From: Mycobacterium sp. GA-1199
Lineage (GTDB): Bacteria; Actinomycetota; Actinomycetes; Mycobacteriales; Mycobacteriaceae
DNA: 64,000 nt
Assembly: GCF_001500045.1 (NCBI RefSeq)
Contig: NZ_LQIX01000016.1
Location: 18,607-82,606, forward strand
Reading direction: 5' to 3'
Each line of letters opens with the position of its first letter. Within the stretch, counting starts at the first letter, position 1. Positions 9,868 through 18,463 of the stretch are shown here, in pieces. Both the position numbers and the translations under genes were made by a program. Under the pieces are notes generated by a model. The model was not told where the DNA came from, searched no databases, and saw nothing but the letters and a program-made list of their open reading frames with translations.

Positions 9868-11265
9868 ATGTCGGCAGACTATGACCGGCTTTTCCACTCC
9901 GCGGGAGACGCTGTCCAGACAGCCGACGACGACGTAGTGGATCGCGACGACGCCACCGGATCGACGCCTTCCGGACCGGCACCCACAACGCCGCCTCCGC
10001 CCATCGGCCAGGCTCCCGTCGAGATGACGGGGCCCACGATGCCCGTCACACAGACCAAGGTGGGGCAGACACCGCCGCCGCAGCAGAACGAGATCACCAC
10101 GCAGATGCCGGCGGCGCGGTCGGTAACGCCGCCGCCACAACAGAATTCGATGATGAGGGTGCCGATGAGCGGTGCACCGGCGGGCGCGCGGTTCGAGCAG
10201 GTTCGCTCGGCGCCGCCACAGATGCCGCGGCCCGCGACCGCCCCTGCGCCCAGCCAGCATTTCGCAGAGCCCCAGCCCGAGACGAGCGGAGGCTTCGTCG
10301 CGGCGGCTCAGACGTCGGCTGCCACCATCGGCAATCACCGCGCGATCGACGCCCTCTCCCACGTGGGGGTGAAGTCGGCGGTGAAGATGCCGTCACAGCG
10401 GGGCTGGCGGCACCTGCTCTACCTGCTGACGCGTATCAATCTCGGCCTGTCGCCGGATGAGCTCTACGAGATGGAGCTGCACAGCCGAATACGGCGGAAC
10501 GCCAGAGATTCCTACCAAATCGGCGTCTTCGGCCTCAAGGGTGGTGTCGGCAAGACCGCCGTGACCGTCGCCCTCGGTTCGGCGATGAGCAAGGTGCGCG
10601 GCGACCGGATTCTGGCCGTTGACGCCGATCCCGACGGCGGCAACCTCGCCGACCGTGCCGGACGCCAGTCCGCGGCCACCGTCGCGAATCTTCTCTCCGA
10701 CAAGGATTTGGCGCGCTACAACGACATTCGCGCCTACACCAGCATGAACGCCGCGAACCTCGAGGTGCTCTCCAGCGAGGAGTACAGCGGGGCGCGTCGC
10801 GAGTTCAACGACGAGGACTGGAAGGGCGTGACCAACATCGTGTCGCGCTACTACAACCTCGTCCTCGCCGACTGCGGCGCCGGACTGTTTCAGCCCGCCG
10901 CCCGCGGTGTCTTGTCGACGGTCTCGGGGTTGGTCATCGTCGCGAGTGCCTCGATCGACGGTGCGCGGCAGGCTGCGATGACCATGGACTGGTTGCGGCA
11001 GAACGGATACCAGGATCTGCTGAGCCGGTCGTGCGTGGTGATCAACCACACCGTGCCGGGTAAGCCGAACATCGATGTCGAAGACCTTGTCGCGCAGTTC
11101 GAGCGCCATGTCCCTCCGGGGCGGGTCGTCGTGTTGCCCTACGACAAGCACATCGCGGCTGGCACCGAGATCCAACTGGAACTGCTGGGCAAGACGTTCC
11201 GTCGGCGCACCATCGAGTTGGCTGCGGCCCTGTCCGACGACTTCGACAGGCTCGAACGGCGGTGA
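9868..11265 (+). CDS. espI: ESX-1 associated ATPase EspI
   Basis: ESX-1 associated protein with a proline/glutamine-rich N-terminal region (about residues 25-145) and a C-terminal MinD/ParA-like ATPase domain. The deviant P-loop GLKGGVGKT is at about residues 222-230, and further nucleotide-fold motifs are VDADPDGGN and LADCGAGL. At 465 aa it is clearly shorter than the M. tuberculosis EspI (about 666 aa), the missing part being in the low-complexity N-terminus. In M. tuberculosis EspI is not essential for secretion but damps ESX-1 when ATP is low. Ribosome site gaagagagg before the ATG. It overlaps eccD1 by four bases (GTGA). Confidence 0.92.
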   Translation: MSADYDRLFHSAGDAVQTADDDVVDRDDATGSTPSGPAPTTPPPPIGQAPVEMTGPTMPVTQTKVGQTPPPQQNEITTQMPAARSVTPPPQQNSMMRVPMSGAPAGARFEQVRSAPPQMPRPATAPAPSQHFAEPQPETSGGFVAAAQTSAATIGNHRAIDALSHVGVKSAVKMPSQRGWRHLLYLLTRINLGLSPDELYEMELHSRIRRNARDSYQIGVFGLKGGVGKTAVTVALGSAMSKVRGDRILAVDADPDGGNLADRAGRQSAATVANLLSDKDLARYNDIRAYTSMNAANLEVLSSEEYSGARREFNDEDWKGVTNIVSRYYNLVLADCGAGLFQPAARGVLSTVSGLVIVASASIDGARQAAMTMDWLRQNGYQDLLSRSCVVINHTVPGKPNIDVEDLVAQFERHVPPGRVVVLPYDKHIAAGTEIQLELLGKTFRRRTIELAAALSDDFDRLERR

Positions 11266-12788
11266 CATCAACGGCCGCAGCACCATCCGCGTCGGGCGTC
11301 ACGCCCGGGCGGCCGTCGACCACACGGGTCACGATCCTGACCGGCCGTCGTATGACGGATCTGGTGCTGCCCGCGGCGGCGCCGATCGAGACCTACATCG
11401 ACGAGACGGTGGCCGTGTTGGCCGACCTTCTCGAGGACACCCCGAAGGACGTGCTCGGCGGCTTCGACTTCAAGGCGCAGGGGGTGTGGGCCTTCGCGCG
11501 GCCTGGCGCCCCACCGTTGAAGTTCAACGAATCCTTGGATGACGCCGGGGTTGTCGACGGGTCGCTGCTGACGTTGGTGTCGGTCAGCCGCACCGAGCGC
11601 TATCGGCCGCTCGTCGAGGACGTCATCGACGCGATCGCCGTGCTGGACGAGTCGCCGGAGTTCGACCGGTCTGCGTTGAACCGCTTTGTCGGGGTGGCGA
11701 TTCCGCTCGTGTCGATTCTCATGACGGTGATGGTGTTGCTGGCGTGGTCGCGGGCCGGACACGACTGGTGGTGGGCGGTGGCCCTTGGCGTGCTGGGGTT
11801 GGGTCTGCTCGGCGGCAGCGCGCTGGCGACCAACCGCTACCGCACCATCGACCTGGCCGAGAGCCTGCTGATTGCGGCGATGCCCGCCCTTGCGGGGGCG
11901 GTGGCCCTGGCGGTGCCGTTACCGCGCGGCGCCGCCGGACTGGGTGCGCCGCAGATCGCAGGTGCCGCCGCAGTGGTGTTGTTGCTGACGCTGGCCACCC
12001 GGGGTGGGCCGCGCCGACGCGCGGAGTTGGCGTCGTTTCTGGCGGTGACGTCGATCGCGGCGACGGGGGCGGCGATCGCGTTCGGCTACGGCTGGCAGCA
12101 CTGGGTGCCCGCGGGAGCGCTCGCGTTCGGTTTGATCGTGGTCACCAACGCGGCCAAACTGACTGTTGCGGTTGCCCGCATCGCGCTGCCACCGATACCC
12201 GCACCGGGTGAGACCGTTTCCAACGACGAACTGCTCGACCCGGTCGCGACATCGGGGAGCGAGGAGGAATCGCCGACCTGGCAGGCCATCATCGCTTCCG
12301 TTCCCGATTCCGCTGCGCGCCTGCACGAGCGCAGTCAGTTGGCCAGGCGGCTGCTCATCGGGTTCATCGCGGCTGGAGCGCTGGTGCTGTCGGTCGGCGC
12401 GATCGCCGTTGTGACGCAAGGTCACTTCTTCGTGCACAGTCTGATCGTCGCGGGACTGATCACGATGATCTGTGGCTTTCGGTCCCGGCTGTATGCCGAG
12501 AGATGGTGTGCCTGGGCGTTGTTGACGGCCGTCGTGGCCATTCCGACCGGTGTGATGGTTCGGCTGTGCCTCTGGTATCCGGACAAGTCGTGGCTGGTCC
12601 TGGCGGCCTACGCGCTCGCGGGGGTCGTCGCGTTGACCGTCGTCGGCGCCACGGCGGGCGTGCGCCGGATCTCCCCGGTCACGAAACGCGTCCTCGAATT
12701 GCTCGACGGCGCAGCGATCGCCGCCGTGATTCCGATGCTGCTGTGGATCGCCGGCGTGTACGACCTGTTGCGCAACTTGCGCTTCTAG
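11262..12788 (+). CDS. eccD1: ESX-1 membrane channel protein EccD1
   Basis: Integral membrane core of ESX-1. It has 508 aa: an N-terminal ubiquitin-like cytoplasmic domain (about residues 15-110) followed by about 11 hydrophobic helices to the C-terminus. The GTG start overlaps the espI stop. Family length (about 510 aa) is normal. The gene ends the plus-strand run: the next gene is convergent and lies only 10 bases away. EccE1 and the MycP1 protease, which complete the secretion machine and usually lie downstream, are not found here. Confidence 0.94.
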   Translation: MTSTAAAPSASGVTPGRPSTTRVTILTGRRMTDLVLPAAAPIETYIDETVAVLADLLEDTPKDVLGGFDFKAQGVWAFARPGAPPLKFNESLDDAGVVDGSLLTLVSVSRTERYRPLVEDVIDAIAVLDESPEFDRSALNRFVGVAIPLVSILMTVMVLLAWSRAGHDWWWAVALGVLGLGLLGGSALATNRYRTIDLAESLLIAAMPALAGAVALAVPLPRGAAGLGAPQIAGAAAVVLLLTLATRGGPRRRAELASFLAVTSIAATGAAIAFGYGWQHWVPAGALAFGLIVVTNAAKLTVAVARIALPPIPAPGETVSNDELLDPVATSGSEEESPTWQAIIASVPDSAARLHERSQLARRLLIGFIAAGALVLSVGAIAVVTQGHFFVHSLIVAGLITMICGFRSRLYAERWCAWALLTAVVAIPTGVMVRLCLWYPDKSWLVLAAYALAGVVALTVVGATAGVRRISPVTKRVLELLDGAAIAAVIPMLLWIAGVYDLLRNLRF

Positions 12789-12789
12789 G

Positions 12790-12808
12790 AGTGCGAGATC
12801 ATCGCACT
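12790..12808. terminator. short bidirectional hairpin between eccD1 and the kinase gene
   Basis: AGTGCGA (12790-12796) and TCGCACT (12102-offset 12102 is not meant; positions 12802-12808) form a perfect 7-base stem with a 5-base loop. The loop contains the stop codon of the minus-strand kinase gene. The site lies 2 bases after the eccD1 stop, so one hairpin may end both convergent transcripts. There is no U-run. Confidence 0.45.
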
Positions 12809-14826
12809 TCGCGGGACAGTGCCGGTGCGAAGTCGGAGTCGAGATACCGGCTTGCGAGGTAACCCCCGGCGCCGGTTAGCGCGGCGATTTTGTCCGCTTC
12901 GTCGACAACGACCATCTGTCCTTGATAGCCGAGGAAAGGTCTTGGCAAGCCGTCGAATCCGCCTCCCCCGGCCCGGCTGTCGGTGCGGATCACCACGAGT
13001 ACGTCGGTTTCGATGCGATAGACACCGGTCGGGTCGGGCATCGGCCGCGTGTCGCCGGTGTCGGTGCCGGCGCGGACAAGCTCCTGGCTGTAACGCAGTC
13101 CCAGCGCTTCGAGGTAGTCGGCGGCCGTGGACGGGGTCAGTATCTCCGAAACGCCGGTATCCGAATTGATGACTGCTGCGACCGATTTTCCGATCCACGA
13201 TGGGTTCTGATTCTTCAGATCGTCCTGTTGCGAACGAATATCGCTGATGAGTTCCTTGGCCTTCGTCTCATAGCCGAGGATCTCGCCGATCCAGGTCAGC
13301 CGGTTCTGCCACGTCCATTGTTCGGCCGCTTGGTCTTTCGGCCTGGTCACGGTCGGCGCGATGGCGGCGAGTTTGTCGTAGGTGGCCTGGTCGATGGGGC
13401 CGGTGGCAATGATGGCGTCGGGCTGGGCGTCGGCGACCGCGGCGGTGTTGGTGAATCCGGTCAGCACAGTTGGATCGCCGGTGAGCGCCGACTTCTCCCA
13501 ACTCGGCAGCACACTGGTCGAAGAGCCGATCACCACGGGTTGCACCCCTAGGGACAGCACCGCATCGCCGTCACCGGGGCTCACCGCTGCCACCCGTTGC
13601 GGACGAGCGGTGAGCTCGGTAGCACCGTATTGGTGGGTGAATGTCTGTGCCTGATAGGCCGGTTCGTCCGGTCCTCGATCCCACAGCATCACGCCGGCGA
13701 CGCTTGCGACGACGACCAACACCGCGACACCGGCGGCGATGAGGGCGCGTTTCCGGCGGCGACCGAATCGGCCGATTCCGCTTGAGCCGGGCTGTGCGGT
13801 AACTGCCGGGAGTGGGCTCTGTGGGGGCGCCCAACCGCTCGGATAGGTGATCGCATCCGAAGCGCGCGGCGGCCCGCCGGGCGCCAGGTACGCCGGCGGC
13901 GGACCGGTCGGTTGCCCAGCGGTGGGTAGCGGTGGTGGCCACTCGGCCGGCGGACGCGCAGGGGCAGGTGTGGCCCTCAACTGCACGGTTGTGTCGTCGA
14001 GAGCCGCGGCGGCGGCAGCAGCGAGATCGGTGGCGCTTTGGTAGCGGTGGTTCGGGTTCTTGGCCATCGCTTTGGCGATGACCGCGTCAATCGCCTGCGG
14101 TGCGTGAGGTATCCGGTCGGTGACTCGGGGAGGCGGCGCTGACAGATGGCCGGCTACGGTCGCTCCCACGTCGGCGCCCGGGCGGGCGAACGGGGTTTGA
14201 CCGGTGAGCATCGTGTAGAGGCTGCAACCCAGGGCATAGATGTCGGCGCGGTGGTCGGCGGGTTCGCCGGTGAGTGTTTCAGGCGCGGCGTAGGCGATTG
14301 AGGCCATCACCATCCCCGTCTGCGTCAGCCCGGCCGCCTCGTCACTTCGCTTGGCTATCCCGAAGTCCGCCAGGAAGATTCGCTTGTCATTAGCCGCCAG
14401 CAGAAAGTTCGCAGGCTTGACGTCACGGTGAAGTAAGCCGCGCTGATGGGCGTAGTCGAGCGCGTCGGCGACCGCCACGGTGATGCGCAGCGCGCGCGCC
14501 GGCGTCATACGTCCGGCCTTCAGCTCGCGGTGCGCATCGCTGCCATCGACGTACTGCATGGCGATCCACAGGTGTCCATCGGGGGTTTCGCCCCGGTTGT
14601 AGACCGACACGATGTGGGGGTGATCCAGCGTTGCGGCCAAGTCGGCCTCGCGAAGGAACCGGTTGCGAAAGTGCTTGTCCAGAGACAAGTCTGACGACAA
14701 CACCTTGAGTGCGTCTGAGCGTGGCAGGGTGGGGTGGGCGGCACGATATACCGTGCCCATACCACCCCTGCCGAGAACCGCTTCGATACGGTAACCGGCC
14801 ACTACCGAGCCCACGCCGAGCGCCAT
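12799..14826 (-). CDS. receptor Ser/Thr kinase with extracellular siderophore-binding-type domain
   Basis: Transmembrane Ser/Thr kinase of 675 aa. The kinase domain covers about residues 12-275: P-loop GRGGMG at 19-24, Lys41, Glu60, HRD at 133-135 with Asn140, DFG at 154-156, activation-loop TQT at 168-170 and APE at 181-183, so all catalytic residues are present. A Pro-rich juxtamembrane linker leads to one membrane helix at about 363-385. The extracellular part (about 390-675) resembles class III ABC solute-binding proteins of the FepB/FhuD iron-siderophore type (RPQRVAAVSPGD, DAIIATGPI, YDKLAAIAPTV). Mycobacterial receptor kinases usually carry PASTA, NHL or PknH_C sensors instead. The inferred role is sensing an iron chelate or similar ligand. 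Ribosome site gagggagcg. The neighbours are sensor lipoproteins and an FHA regulator. Confidence 0.88.
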   Translation of the reverse strand: MALGVGSVVAGYRIEAVLGRGGMGTVYRAAHPTLPRSDALKVLSSDLSLDKHFRNRFLREADLAATLDHPHIVSVYNRGETPDGHLWIAMQYVDGSDAHRELKAGRMTPARALRITVAVADALDYAHQRGLLHRDVKPANFLLAANDKRIFLADFGIAKRSDEAAGLTQTGMVMASIAYAAPETLTGEPADHRADIYALGCSLYTMLTGQTPFARPGADVGATVAGHLSAPPPRVTDRIPHAPQAIDAVIAKAMAKNPNHRYQSATDLAAAAAAALDDTTVQLRATPAPARPPAEWPPPLPTAGQPTGPPPAYLAPGGPPRASDAITYPSGWAPPQSPLPAVTAQPGSSGIGRFGRRRKRALIAAGVAVLVVVASVAGVMLWDRGPDEPAYQAQTFTHQYGATELTARPQRVAAVSPGDGDAVLSLGVQPVVIGSSTSVLPSWEKSALTGDPTVLTGFTNTAAVADAQPDAIIATGPIDQATYDKLAAIAPTVTRPKDQAAEQWTWQNRLTWIGEILGYETKAKELISDIRSQQDDLKNQNPSWIGKSVAAVINSDTGVSEILTPSTAADYLEALGLRYSQELVRAGTDTGDTRPMPDPTGVYRIETDVLVVIRTDSRAGGGGFDGLPRPFLGYQGQMVVVDEADKIAALTGAGGYLASRYLDSDFAPALSREVR

Positions 14827-14898
14827 CTGTATCGCTCCCTCGCTATGTTCGGTTCAGCGTATGTTTCGACCGTGGACCGGTCGGTGGAGCCGGCCGGC

Positions 14899-16182
14899 TC
14901 ACGGGGCCGTCAGCATGACGTATTGCGCGGCGGTCAGCTGATGAGCATCGGTCAACTGCGGCGAGGCCGCTTCGATGACATACCGGTCGGTGGCGGCGAA
15001 GCACACGACGTAGGCGCCCAGCGGCTCCTCGCGCCTTATGCAGGGCGAATCGGGCATATTCGGTACGGATGCAACCGCCTGGCCGGTCGAGTCCGTCAAC
15101 TCGGTCGCGAACTGCTCGAGCATTTCGGCAGCGGATTGCTCATCGCGAACGCGGTACACCGACGCTCTACCCTTGGACCACACATCCATATCCGTGTCGG
15201 CGAACAATTCCGCCGAAGCCTGCGGGAACGTCTGGAAGTGCGTAGCGGCGCGCGGCCCGAATGTCTGATTCGTCACGGCAGGCGGATTGTCCCTGGTCTC
15301 CGGGACGGTCCGCGCCAGCATTTCGCTCTCGTCCACCGGGAGATTGGCGAGTTCCGATACTGCGGTAGGTGTGAACGCGTCTATCGCTGCGATCTGCTGA
15401 TCCAGCGTCTTGGCGACCATGTCGGCGGTGGGGCCCGCCCCGTCAGGGGTTTCCGCGGACTGGACGAGCACGAACGGCCCGTGCGCCGTATAGGCGCTGA
15501 CGGTGGTTTCCATCAGGTCGGAACCCACCTGGCGGAGTTGGAAAGCGGAGGCGCGGGTTCCTGGGTGATTGCGCACGGAGACAGGTTGTGCTTGGGGCAC
15601 GTAGTCCAGGAGGCCGGGCTGCAATGCGATGTCGCCGAACTCAGCGGCCGCGGCCGCGGCTGCCTGGGGATCGGGGAAGCGCAGCACGGCATTGACCAGG
15701 CTCGCGCCATCGTCCTCCGTGCGCCGGGCCGAGGAGAAACCCGTGACGAAGTTGTGCTTGCCTGCGGCCATTGCGGACTCCTCGAAGAGAAGCATCCTGA
15801 GCGCCGCGGAGTCCTTCAAAATCGCGGTTGGCATGACATAGTGCGCGAGTTCGGAATCGACCTCCCACGGCCCGACGACGTATTCGGCCATCCGCCCGGC
15901 CTCGATTAGCCCGCCCTTCGCCGGATTGCCTGCGACGCCCATGGGCGGGGCGGGCTGCGTGGCGTAATTGCCGGTGTCGAGCAAAGCCACGTCAACCGAG
16001 GCCGGCGACTGATCCCCCGCTGGCCGCTGCGCCGTTCCGTCCACCACTGCGGTGCACGCTGTGGTGGTCAGGAGCGCGGTCACCAGGCCCGCGCCAACGG
16101 CGCGTGGCGACCGATGCGTCCAGAGCGCTCTGGAGGTGACGCTGGATGTGCCCGCTGAGGGTCGATGCGGGAAGAACCTCAT
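14899..16182 (-). CDS. DUF7373-type mycobacterial lipoprotein
   Basis: Exported lipoprotein of 427 aa, function unknown. The N-terminus has basic residues, a short hydrophobic stretch and a lipobox-like TTAC around residue 43, so a lipid-anchored cell-envelope location is likely. The body resembles the large mycobacterial family now called DUF7373 (stretches such as MAEYVVGPWEVD and MLLFEESAMAAGKHNF). The ATG at 16182 has no good ribosome site, but a TAATGT -10 element at 16195-16190 would place transcription start next to it, which fits a leaderless mRNA. It is encoded between the kinase and two sensor proteins on the same strand. Confidence 0.75.
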   Translation of the reverse strand: MRFFPHRPSAGTSSVTSRALWTHRSPRAVGAGLVTALLTTTACTAVVDGTAQRPAGDQSPASVDVALLDTGNYATQPAPPMGVAGNPAKGGLIEAGRMAEYVVGPWEVDSELAHYVMPTAILKDSAALRMLLFEESAMAAGKHNFVTGFSSARRTEDDGASLVNAVLRFPDPQAAAAAAAEFGDIALQPGLLDYVPQAQPVSVRNHPGTRASAFQLRQVGSDLMETTVSAYTAHGPFVLVQSAETPDGAGPTADMVAKTLDQQIAAIDAFTPTAVSELANLPVDESEMLARTVPETRDNPPAVTNQTFGPRAATHFQTFPQASAELFADTDMDVWSKGRASVYRVRDEQSAAEMLEQFATELTDSTGQAVASVPNMPDSPCIRREEPLGAYVVCFAATDRYVIEAASPQLTDAHQLTAAQYVMLTAP

Positions 16183-16189
16183 AAGCCGT

Positions 16190-16195
16190 ACATTA
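16190..16195 (-). promoter_or_regulatory. candidate -10 element for a leaderless lipoprotein mRNA
   Basis: TAATGT on the minus strand fits the mycobacterial TANNNT -10 consensus. It starts 13 bases before the ATG at 16182, so transcription would begin at or next to the start codon. No -35 was recognised. Confidence 0.45.
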
Positions 16196-16239
16196 GCGGC
16201 ACAGGTGCGATACGACGTGCTCGATCGCGTCAGCGAACC

Positions 16240-16971
16240 CTACGGCACTTTGGCCAGTATGCGATCGGTGAGCGTGTTGGCCGGGGCCGTGCTGTCACCG
16301 TCAGTGCAGACGACGACATCGACCAGCACGTTGGCCCGGTGTGCGACCACGTGGTGACAGTTGCGTGGCAGCCCGTCGCGCTGGAAGGTCGTGCCGATGC
16401 GGTCGGGCCCGGTGGTGACCGGATAGGGCACCCAACGCTGGACGTTGTCGGGGCCGAGTTCGATGAAGAAGATGTCGCCGTCGGGGCAGTTGCGCCATTC
16501 GTGTTCGATGATCCACATCGCCTCACCCTGACCCGTGATGTCGGCGCGGTTTTCGAAGACGGCAACCATCTGTGTGACCGCCTGTCCGTGCGTACCGCGA
16601 TTGGCGTTGCCCACCACGGTCGGCTTCTTCGCCCAGACCCCGGTCTCGCCGGCCAACGCGCGCGATCGGCACGCCCACGGCTCGATGTCCACGTTCGACC
16701 GCTGCGCCTGGGTGTAGGCCTGTGTTTCAACGAGATCGGTGTCACCGATGATGGCGCCGAGTTCGCTGCGTTTGAGCAGCAAGTCGCCTCCCGCTGCGGC
16801 CGGCACCAGCGTCGGTGTCGGCGTGGCGGAAGTCGTCGAGGGGGTTGCCGGCGCCGATTGTGTTGTCGGCACGGGGCTTTCGGCCCGGCCGGCATCCCCG
16901 TCGACGGTAGCCGAGCACCCGGCCAACACCACGACCGCACACACGGCCACACCGGCGTGGATGGATCCCAT
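16240..16971 (-). CDS. PknH_C-like sensor-domain lipoprotein
   Basis: Small lipoprotein (243 aa): signal peptide with lipobox LAGC at about residues 16-19, a Thr/Pro/Ala-rich linker to about residue 60, then a single domain like the extracellular sensor domain of PknH (PknH_C family). Visible family traits are two Cys residues, WACRSRA and RNCPDGD, suited to disulfides, and a final conserved cysteine pair (NCHHVVAHRANVLVDVVVC). Stand-alone versions of this domain are common mycobacterial lipoproteins (the LpqA/LppH/LprH group). It is encoded next to the fused kinase, so a role as co-sensor or ligand carrier is possible but unproven. Confidence 0.78.
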   Translation of the reverse strand: MGSIHAGVAVCAVVVLAGCSATVDGDAGRAESPVPTTQSAPATPSTTSATPTPTLVPAAAGGDLLLKRSELGAIIGDTDLVETQAYTQAQRSNVDIEPWACRSRALAGETGVWAKKPTVVGNANRGTHGQAVTQMVAVFENRADITGQGEAMWIIEHEWRNCPDGDIFFIELGPDNVQRWVPYPVTTGPDRIGTTFQRDGLPRNCHHVVAHRANVLVDVVVCTDGDSTAPANTLTDRILAKVP

Positions 16972-17001
16972 TGCTGCGTTCCCTTCAGATCATCGGGCAG
17001 G

Positions 17002-18180
17002 TTAAGGCGCCGGGGCGATCTTGTCTGCGATCGCTTTTGCGATCGAGAGTCCCGCGCTGCCGACGGTCGGCGAGCAAGCACGGACATCGACAACCACGTT
17101 GCCCCGCACGGTCATATCGCGTTCACACTGCTGACCGGCGGTCTTCGAGGTCGTGGGAACGATCATCACCGACAGGATGTCGCCGGTGAACGCCGGGACG
17201 CCGATATCGGCCTCGGTGACGCCGCCGTACTCATACCTGATGTGTTCGGATTTGCAGACATTCCACGCAACACCTTGTGCGATGTAGAACTCCTTGGCTG
17301 AGGTGGTATCGGGGAACGAGACGACGGCCTGCACGACCTTGTGCGTCGGGTCTGCGTTTATCCCCTGCACGGCCACGCCGGTGAAACCCGACCCCCGGTA
17401 GGTGACCTCGTAGGCGGGACCCCATGCGCCCGTGCAGCGTTCAGGCATGGCGGCGCCGGGCAGCAGCCGGTGTACGACCGGCCCCGGCGCCATGCCGGGG
17501 GCGTTCATCCGCTGGCTGACCTGCTCGGGGGGCAGGAGCAGTCCGGGCAGTGCTTCCACGGCCAGGACCGGCCCGGGTGGCGGTGGTGGCGGCGCAGCCG
17601 GGGGCTGCGACGGCGCGGCGGTCGGGGTGGCAGGCACGGTGGTGGTGGGACCAGCGGGCACCTGCGCCGGGCTGGTCGGCGGCCCGTCGTCCGAGGAGCC
17701 GTCGTTCCCGCCGCTGACCGCGACGAGCGCGATGACCAGCACGACGACGACGGCTGCGGCACCGCCGATGACCCACCAGCGGTGCTTCGAAACCCGTTCG
17801 GCCAGACTGGGTTTCACGACAGGATTGATAGCCGGCGGGCGCTGAAATACGGTGGGTCCGGGCGCGGGCTGCTGGTAAGGGGGATCGAACCCGCCCGGTC
17901 CGGGCTGGTGCGGTGGCGTCGCCCAAGGCGTAGGCCCGGCCGGGCCCGGCGTAGCCGGAGGGGGACCGCTCGTGGGGGCGGACGACGGGGGTCGTTGCTG
18001 CTGTGAGCGGAGGAATTGCGCTGCGTCCAAGGTGGTTTCCTCATGGAAGCCGCGCGGCCTCGCCGGGGTGGGCCGGGTGGCCTCCTCCTCCGGCGGCGTC
18101 TGTGCCGGCGGGTTCTGACCGACCGGCCAGTCCGTCGTCTCCTCACCGCGCGGCCCGCTCTCCGGGTCGTTCGCGTTCAT
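17002..18180 (-). CDS. membrane-anchored PknH_C-like sensor protein with FHA-ligand-like tail
   Basis: Protein of 392 aa laid out like a receptor kinase without its kinase: a cytoplasmic Pro-rich N-terminal tail (1-130), one membrane helix (about 132-155), a Pro/Thr-rich linker and a PknH_C-like extracellular sensor domain (about 205-392) with Cys residues positioned as in the family. The cytoplasmic tail contains HEETTLDAAQFL (Thr49, Thr50), which resembles the ETT...FL phosphorylation site of GarA that FHA domains recognise. Ribosome site gagggg. It is divergent from the FHA-HTH gene across 283 bases. Phosphorylation by the nearby kinase is an inference. Confidence 0.8.
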   Translation of the reverse strand: MNANDPESGPRGEETTDWPVGQNPPAQTPPEEEATRPTPARPRGFHEETTLDAAQFLRSQQQRPPSSAPTSGPPPATPGPAGPTPWATPPHQPGPGGFDPPYQQPAPGPTVFQRPPAINPVVKPSLAERVSKHRWWVIGGAAAVVVVLVIALVAVSGGNDGSSDDGPPTSPAQVPAGPTTTVPATPTAAPSQPPAAPPPPPPGPVLAVEALPGLLLPPEQVSQRMNAPGMAPGPVVHRLLPGAAMPERCTGAWGPAYEVTYRGSGFTGVAVQGINADPTHKVVQAVVSFPDTTSAKEFYIAQGVAWNVCKSEHIRYEYGGVTEADIGVPAFTGDILSVMIVPTTSKTAGQQCERDMTVRGNVVVDVRACSPTVGSAGLSIAKAIADKIAPAP

Positions 18181-18463
18181 ATCCGCCCCTCACCATTCGG
18201 TGTTCTGCGCCCACTACGTCGGTCGGTCCACACGGGCTGGGCCAACCCAAAAATCATCGCATGAACCATCGCACCGCCAGTGCACAAATTTCTCCGGTTC
18301 GGGTGCCCACTGCGCAGAATGGCGGCTTCAGCAGCGTGAACAGCGGGATACGATGGGCGCACATCGTTGCTGGATTCGCGGCGAAACCATAGCGTCGAGG
18401 CGTCAAACGATCGCATTGGCGTCCCTTCGCCGACCACCCCAGCGGGCTGTGCGAGGAGGCTTC

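Noticed and set aside
12799..18463. IdeR iron boxes near the siderophore-type kinase
   Set aside because: I looked for the TTAGGTTAGGCTAACCTAA-type box in the spacers and saw no convincing match, so iron control of these genes is not claimed.
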